From CAZDUZ01 sp964508755 (GTDB lineage Bacteria; Patescibacteriota; Dojkabacteria; SC72; JAFGCJ01): a DNA stretch of 8,111 bases. Of the stretch, positions 6,255 to 8,111 are shown one piece after another. The DNA lies in contig CAZDUZ010000037.1 of the NCBI GenBank assembly GCA_964508755.1, positions 1-8,111 on the forward strand, read 5' to 3'. Within the stretch, counting starts at the first letter, position 1; every line of letters starts with the position of its first letter. The notes under the pieces were generated by a model that saw only the letters and a list, made by a program, of their open reading frames with translations, was not told the DNA's origin and did no database searches. Made by a program: the position numbers and the translations under genes.

Positions 6255-7889
6255 ATACGTTGATGAATAGAGAGTTAGTGCGTCAGGAATATGAGTTAAT
6301 AGTTCGATTAAAAATGCAATAAGTAATAGCCATGCATTGCCTTGCAATAAGTTCACAATGTTCGAAGGAAGCTCTTGTAACTCCGTAAGTAAATACTGTC
6401 CTGCAATTAAAAATATGACTCCCGCTGCAAGCTTTTTAAATGAAATTCTTGATATTTGAGTTAGACCTGGATCTTCAACCTTTGACTGTTTAATGAATTC
6501 TTTTCTGAGCTTGCCAAATACATTTGAGTTTAATGAAAAAGTCTCTAGACCCGCAAATGCTACTGCAGGTTGCTGAAGATTTCTTAAAAGAAGCGGGACT
6601 CGCGAGGTACCCATAACCGAAAGATAGGTTTGTACCACTTCTTTGACTTTCATTATTTTTGCGACACCTACTAACATCAAAATATCATCTTTTATTAGCA
6701 TTTCTTCATCTGTTGTTACCTTTGAGAGACCAAAATCAATAATCCATACATGATTGGATGCATCAACAATTGCGTTTCCTGGATGGAAATCGAAATGAGC
6801 AATATGGGAATTGTGCATTTGTTTCAAATGCTTCCAGAGCCTCACAAGAATTGCTTTTGTCAATTTTTTACGGGGAAGATCAATAATACTCGTACCTTTA
6901 ATTAACTGCTGTCCGAATACTACTGTTTTGTCGGAAAGACGATATGAAAACAAGTACTGCGGAACCGAAACGTTCGCTTGAGAAGCAAACATCATCATAA
7001 ATCCTTCGTGCTCCACTTTCTGCTGAATATCAAGAAACGGAGAAAGAAAATCATTTTCCCTAAACGAAATCCTGCGAATAATCTTATAAAGCCAGTCTAC
7101 TGTTTGGAAATTTGGAGTCGTGATTTTCAAAAAAACATGTCTTCCGTCTCCCAGTATTAACTCAGCTGGGATAGAACTCATTGCAAAATGGCTTTTTAAT
7201 CGTAAAGCTTTTACCGGAAGACCAATCCCTCTAAGCATATCTTTGAGTACGTTTATTTCAGGAAGAGTTACTGGAGGTGCATAAAAAAAGCGCATAATCA
7301 TTCCAACGATTAAACCTAAAAATACTCCGCCGAGAACATCGGAAGGAAAATGGACTCCCACATATATTCTTCCAATTGCTACTAACGCTGCATATATAAC
7401 GAGAAGTATTCGGACAGGTTTATTCACATAAGGTGAAATAATTAAAGCAAGTGCAACAGAAAGCGCAGTATGACCAGAAGGAAAACCAAAGCTGGCAAAA
7501 AGTTGCTCGCGTAATATGACATCCTCAATAAGTCCTCCCGGTCTATCTCTACCAACAATTAGTTTTAATGAAAATTCGAGCAAAAATAGAATTAGTGTCG
7601 TAATGAGGATTCCTTCAGCAAGACGTTTGTTCCTTTTCCATAATGAAATCAATAGAAAAGTGATAGCACCTGGATACGTACCCATGTATAGAAAGATCGT
7701 AATAAGAGGCCTCAATTCAATAGTTGACTCATTAATGGCTCTAAATATCTGAATATCAAGTTGATCCAAGGGAAAGTATCGTGCAGTAAAGGAATATACG
7801 ATGAGGAGAATGAACAAGATGAAAATGACAATAATGTCACCTGGTCTTTGCTCAAGCTTTGTGAGAAATCGTTTCATGAAATCCTGCAT
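6252..7889 (-). CDS. PAP2 phosphatase - protein-kinase-like - membrane protein (N-terminal part of the interrupted gene)
   Basis: 545 residues to the TAA. Residues 1-205 are a PAP2-type lipid phosphatase with all three motifs: K109-x6-R116-P117, P137-S-G-H140 and R174-x5-H180-x3-D184, the two His being the expected catalytic residues, set among several hydrophobic helices. Residues about 225-420 are a kinase-like fold of the ABC1/aminoglycoside-kinase kind: VFLK (K255), E293 or E295 as the helix-C glutamate, the catalytic loop HFDFHPGN (D367, N372) and IIDFGLS (D385 of DFG). All key residues are present, so it may be active. Two hydrophobic segments (about 487-503 and 517-531) begin an LPG_synthase_TM domain that continues after the stop. 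The whole would dephosphorylate a lipid phosphate and perhaps phosphorylate or flip a lipid; substrates are not known. ATG 7889 is preceded by TATAAT after 7 nt; ATG 7877 (M5) is an alternative start. No Shine-Dalgarno is seen. Confidence 0.88.
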   Translation of the reverse strand: MQDFMKRFLTKLEQRPGDIIVIFILFILLIVYSFTARYFPLDQLDIQIFRAINESTIELRPLITIFLYMGTYPGAITFLLISLWKRNKRLAEGILITTLILFLLEFSLKLIVGRDRPGGLIEDVILREQLFASFGFPSGHTALSVALALIISPYVNKPVRILLVIYAALVAIGRIYVGVHFPSDVLGGVFLGLIVGMIMRFFYAPPVTLPEINVLKDMLRGIGLPVKALRLKSHFAMSSIPAELILGDGRHVFLKITTPNFQTVDWLYKIIRRISFRENDFLSPFLDIQQKVEHEGFMMMFASQANVSVPQYLFSYRLSDKTVVFGQQLIKGTSIIDLPRKKLTKAILVRLWKHLKQMHNSHIAHFDFHPGNAIVDASNHVWIIDFGLSKVTTDEEMLIKDDILMLVGVAKIMKVKEVVQTYLSVMGTSRVPLLLRNLQQPAVAFAGLETFSLNSNVFGKLRKEFIKQSKVEDPGLTQISRISFKKLAAGVIFLIAGQYLLTELQELPSNIVNLLQGNAWLLLIAFLIELLTHIPDALTLYSSTY

Positions 7890-7895
7890 GAAACG
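7870..7895. repeat. Perfect 9-bp inverted repeat across the start codon of the large membrane gene
   Basis: CGTTTCATG (7870-7878) and CATGAAACG (7887-7895) are exact reverse complements around an 8-nt spacer. On the minus strand the first arm contains ATG 7889 (M1) and the second ATG 7877 (M5), so an RNA hairpin would hold both possible start codons. As DNA it could be an operator dyad just downstream of the -10 box. Confidence 0.6.
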
Positions 7896-7910
7896 TATTA
7901 TAACGTATTA
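7891..7910. repeat. Tandem 10-bp repeat over the -10 box
   Basis: AAACGTATTA (7891-7900) and TAACGTATTA (7901-7910) are adjacent copies matching in 9 of 10 bases, one helical turn apart. On the minus strand they read TAATACGTTA TAATACGTTT, and the TATAAT at 7902-7897 spans their junction. This is a plausible regulator site, or repeats produced by the -10 sequence itself. Confidence 0.45.
7897..7902 (-). promoter_or_regulatory. Candidate -10 box of the large membrane gene
   Basis: A perfect TATAAT on the minus strand ends 7 nt before ATG 7889. The expected -35 region (about 7920-7925, TATCGG) is a poor match, so an activator or an alternative sigma factor may be needed. Transcription starting about 7 nt downstream would give an essentially leaderless mRNA from ATG 7889, or a short leader for ATG 7877. 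Confidence 0.45.
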
Positions 7911-7969
7911 CGCAATATACCGATAGTGTATTGCCTATCACATACATTCGACCATATTTAACCAACGTT

Positions 7970-7991
7970 TTTTATTTCAGCACAAATAAAA
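7970..7991. repeat. AT-only hairpin downstream of the right-edge gene
   Basis: TTTTATTT (7970-7977) and AAATAAAA (7984-7991) form an 8-bp stem with loop CAGCAC. It lies 35 bp past the stop of the right-edge minus-strand gene, where a terminator would be expected, but no T-run follows it on the minus strand. The stem is weak. Confidence 0.3.
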
Positions 7992-8025
7992 TTCAGATAC
8001 TTAGACAACCTCTATATAATCCTAC

Positions 8026-8111
8026 CTAAACCCTTCTGTCTTGAATATCCGTAACAATTCTTGCAATATTTCTTCGTAACTCCTCCTTCAAACCTTCATT
8101 GTTAGGATGAC
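8026..8111 (-). CDS. C-terminal end of an unidentified protein (5' partial)
   Basis: A minus-strand frame enters from the right edge and ends at TAG (8028-8026), giving HPNNEGLKEELRRN followed by IARIVTDIQDRRV. The charged/hydrophobic spacing suggests a terminal amphipathic helix. 28 codons are too few for a family assignment. The other two frames of this strand are closed early here. The 137 bp to the next start (7889) hold its candidate promoter elements and an AT hairpin. Confidence 0.5.
   Translation of the reverse strand, partial: HPNNEGLKEELRRNIARIVTDIQDRRV

Noticed and set aside
7922..7939. Short inverted repeat GATAG...CTATC upstream of the large membrane gene
   Set aside because: The arms are only 5 bp with an 8-nt loop, common by chance in AT-rich sequence.
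1..8111. Alternative genetic code with UGA as sense
   Set aside because: TGA ends the nucleotidyltransferase and Nudix genes where families normally end, and no TGA occurs inside any supported gene.

Overview
The window looks prokaryotic, most likely bacterial. It is moderately AT-rich, has intronless, closely packed genes, includes one clear Shine-Dalgarno-led gene (the one starting at 5292), and carries bacterial-type envelope and carbohydrate families. Several genes lack a visible ribosome binding site, and two candidate promoters sit only 7 nt from a start codon. That pattern would suit a lineage with many leaderless mRNAs, for example some Patescibacteria, but the taxon cannot be fixed from the sequence. 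I see no tRNA, rRNA, insertion sequence or CRISPR array.

Layout, left to right. Bases 1-1667 (minus) hold the 5' part of a long gene that runs off the left edge. It has a hydrophilic N-terminal half and a divergent PP2C-like phosphatase domain. The main reading frame has no start of its own and joins the only sensible ATG (1667) only if a small indel near an (AT)4 tract is assumed. Bases 1668-2064 are a divergent intergenic region with a hairpin plus T-run. Bases 2065-3858 (plus) encode a membrane-anchored extracytoplasmic protein with a carbohydrate-lyase/lectin-like beta-sandwich and a C-terminal DNRLRE domain, followed by a terminator. Converging on it, minus-strand bases 5292-4047 encode a sugar-phosphate nucleotidyltransferase and a Nudix hydrolase that overlap by 11 bp. 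Bases 7889-5505 (minus) hold what reads as one large membrane protein gene (PAP2 phosphatase, protein-kinase-like domain, LPG-synthase/YbhN-type membrane domain), cut by a single in-frame TAA at 6252-6254. Bases 8026-8111 (minus) are the last codons of another gene.

The common theme is the cell envelope and glycoconjugates: activating a sugar phosphate (nucleotidyltransferase), possibly turning over a nucleotide or nucleotide sugar (Nudix), handling lipid phosphates (PAP2 plus the LPG_synthase_TM-like part), and a surface carbohydrate-binding or -cleaving protein. The PP2C-like protein may be regulatory.

The strongest oddities are the in-frame stop inside the three-domain membrane protein, the frame break at the start of the PP2C-like gene, and a perfect 9-bp inverted repeat plus a tandem 10-mer sitting on the start codon and -10 box of the large membrane gene.
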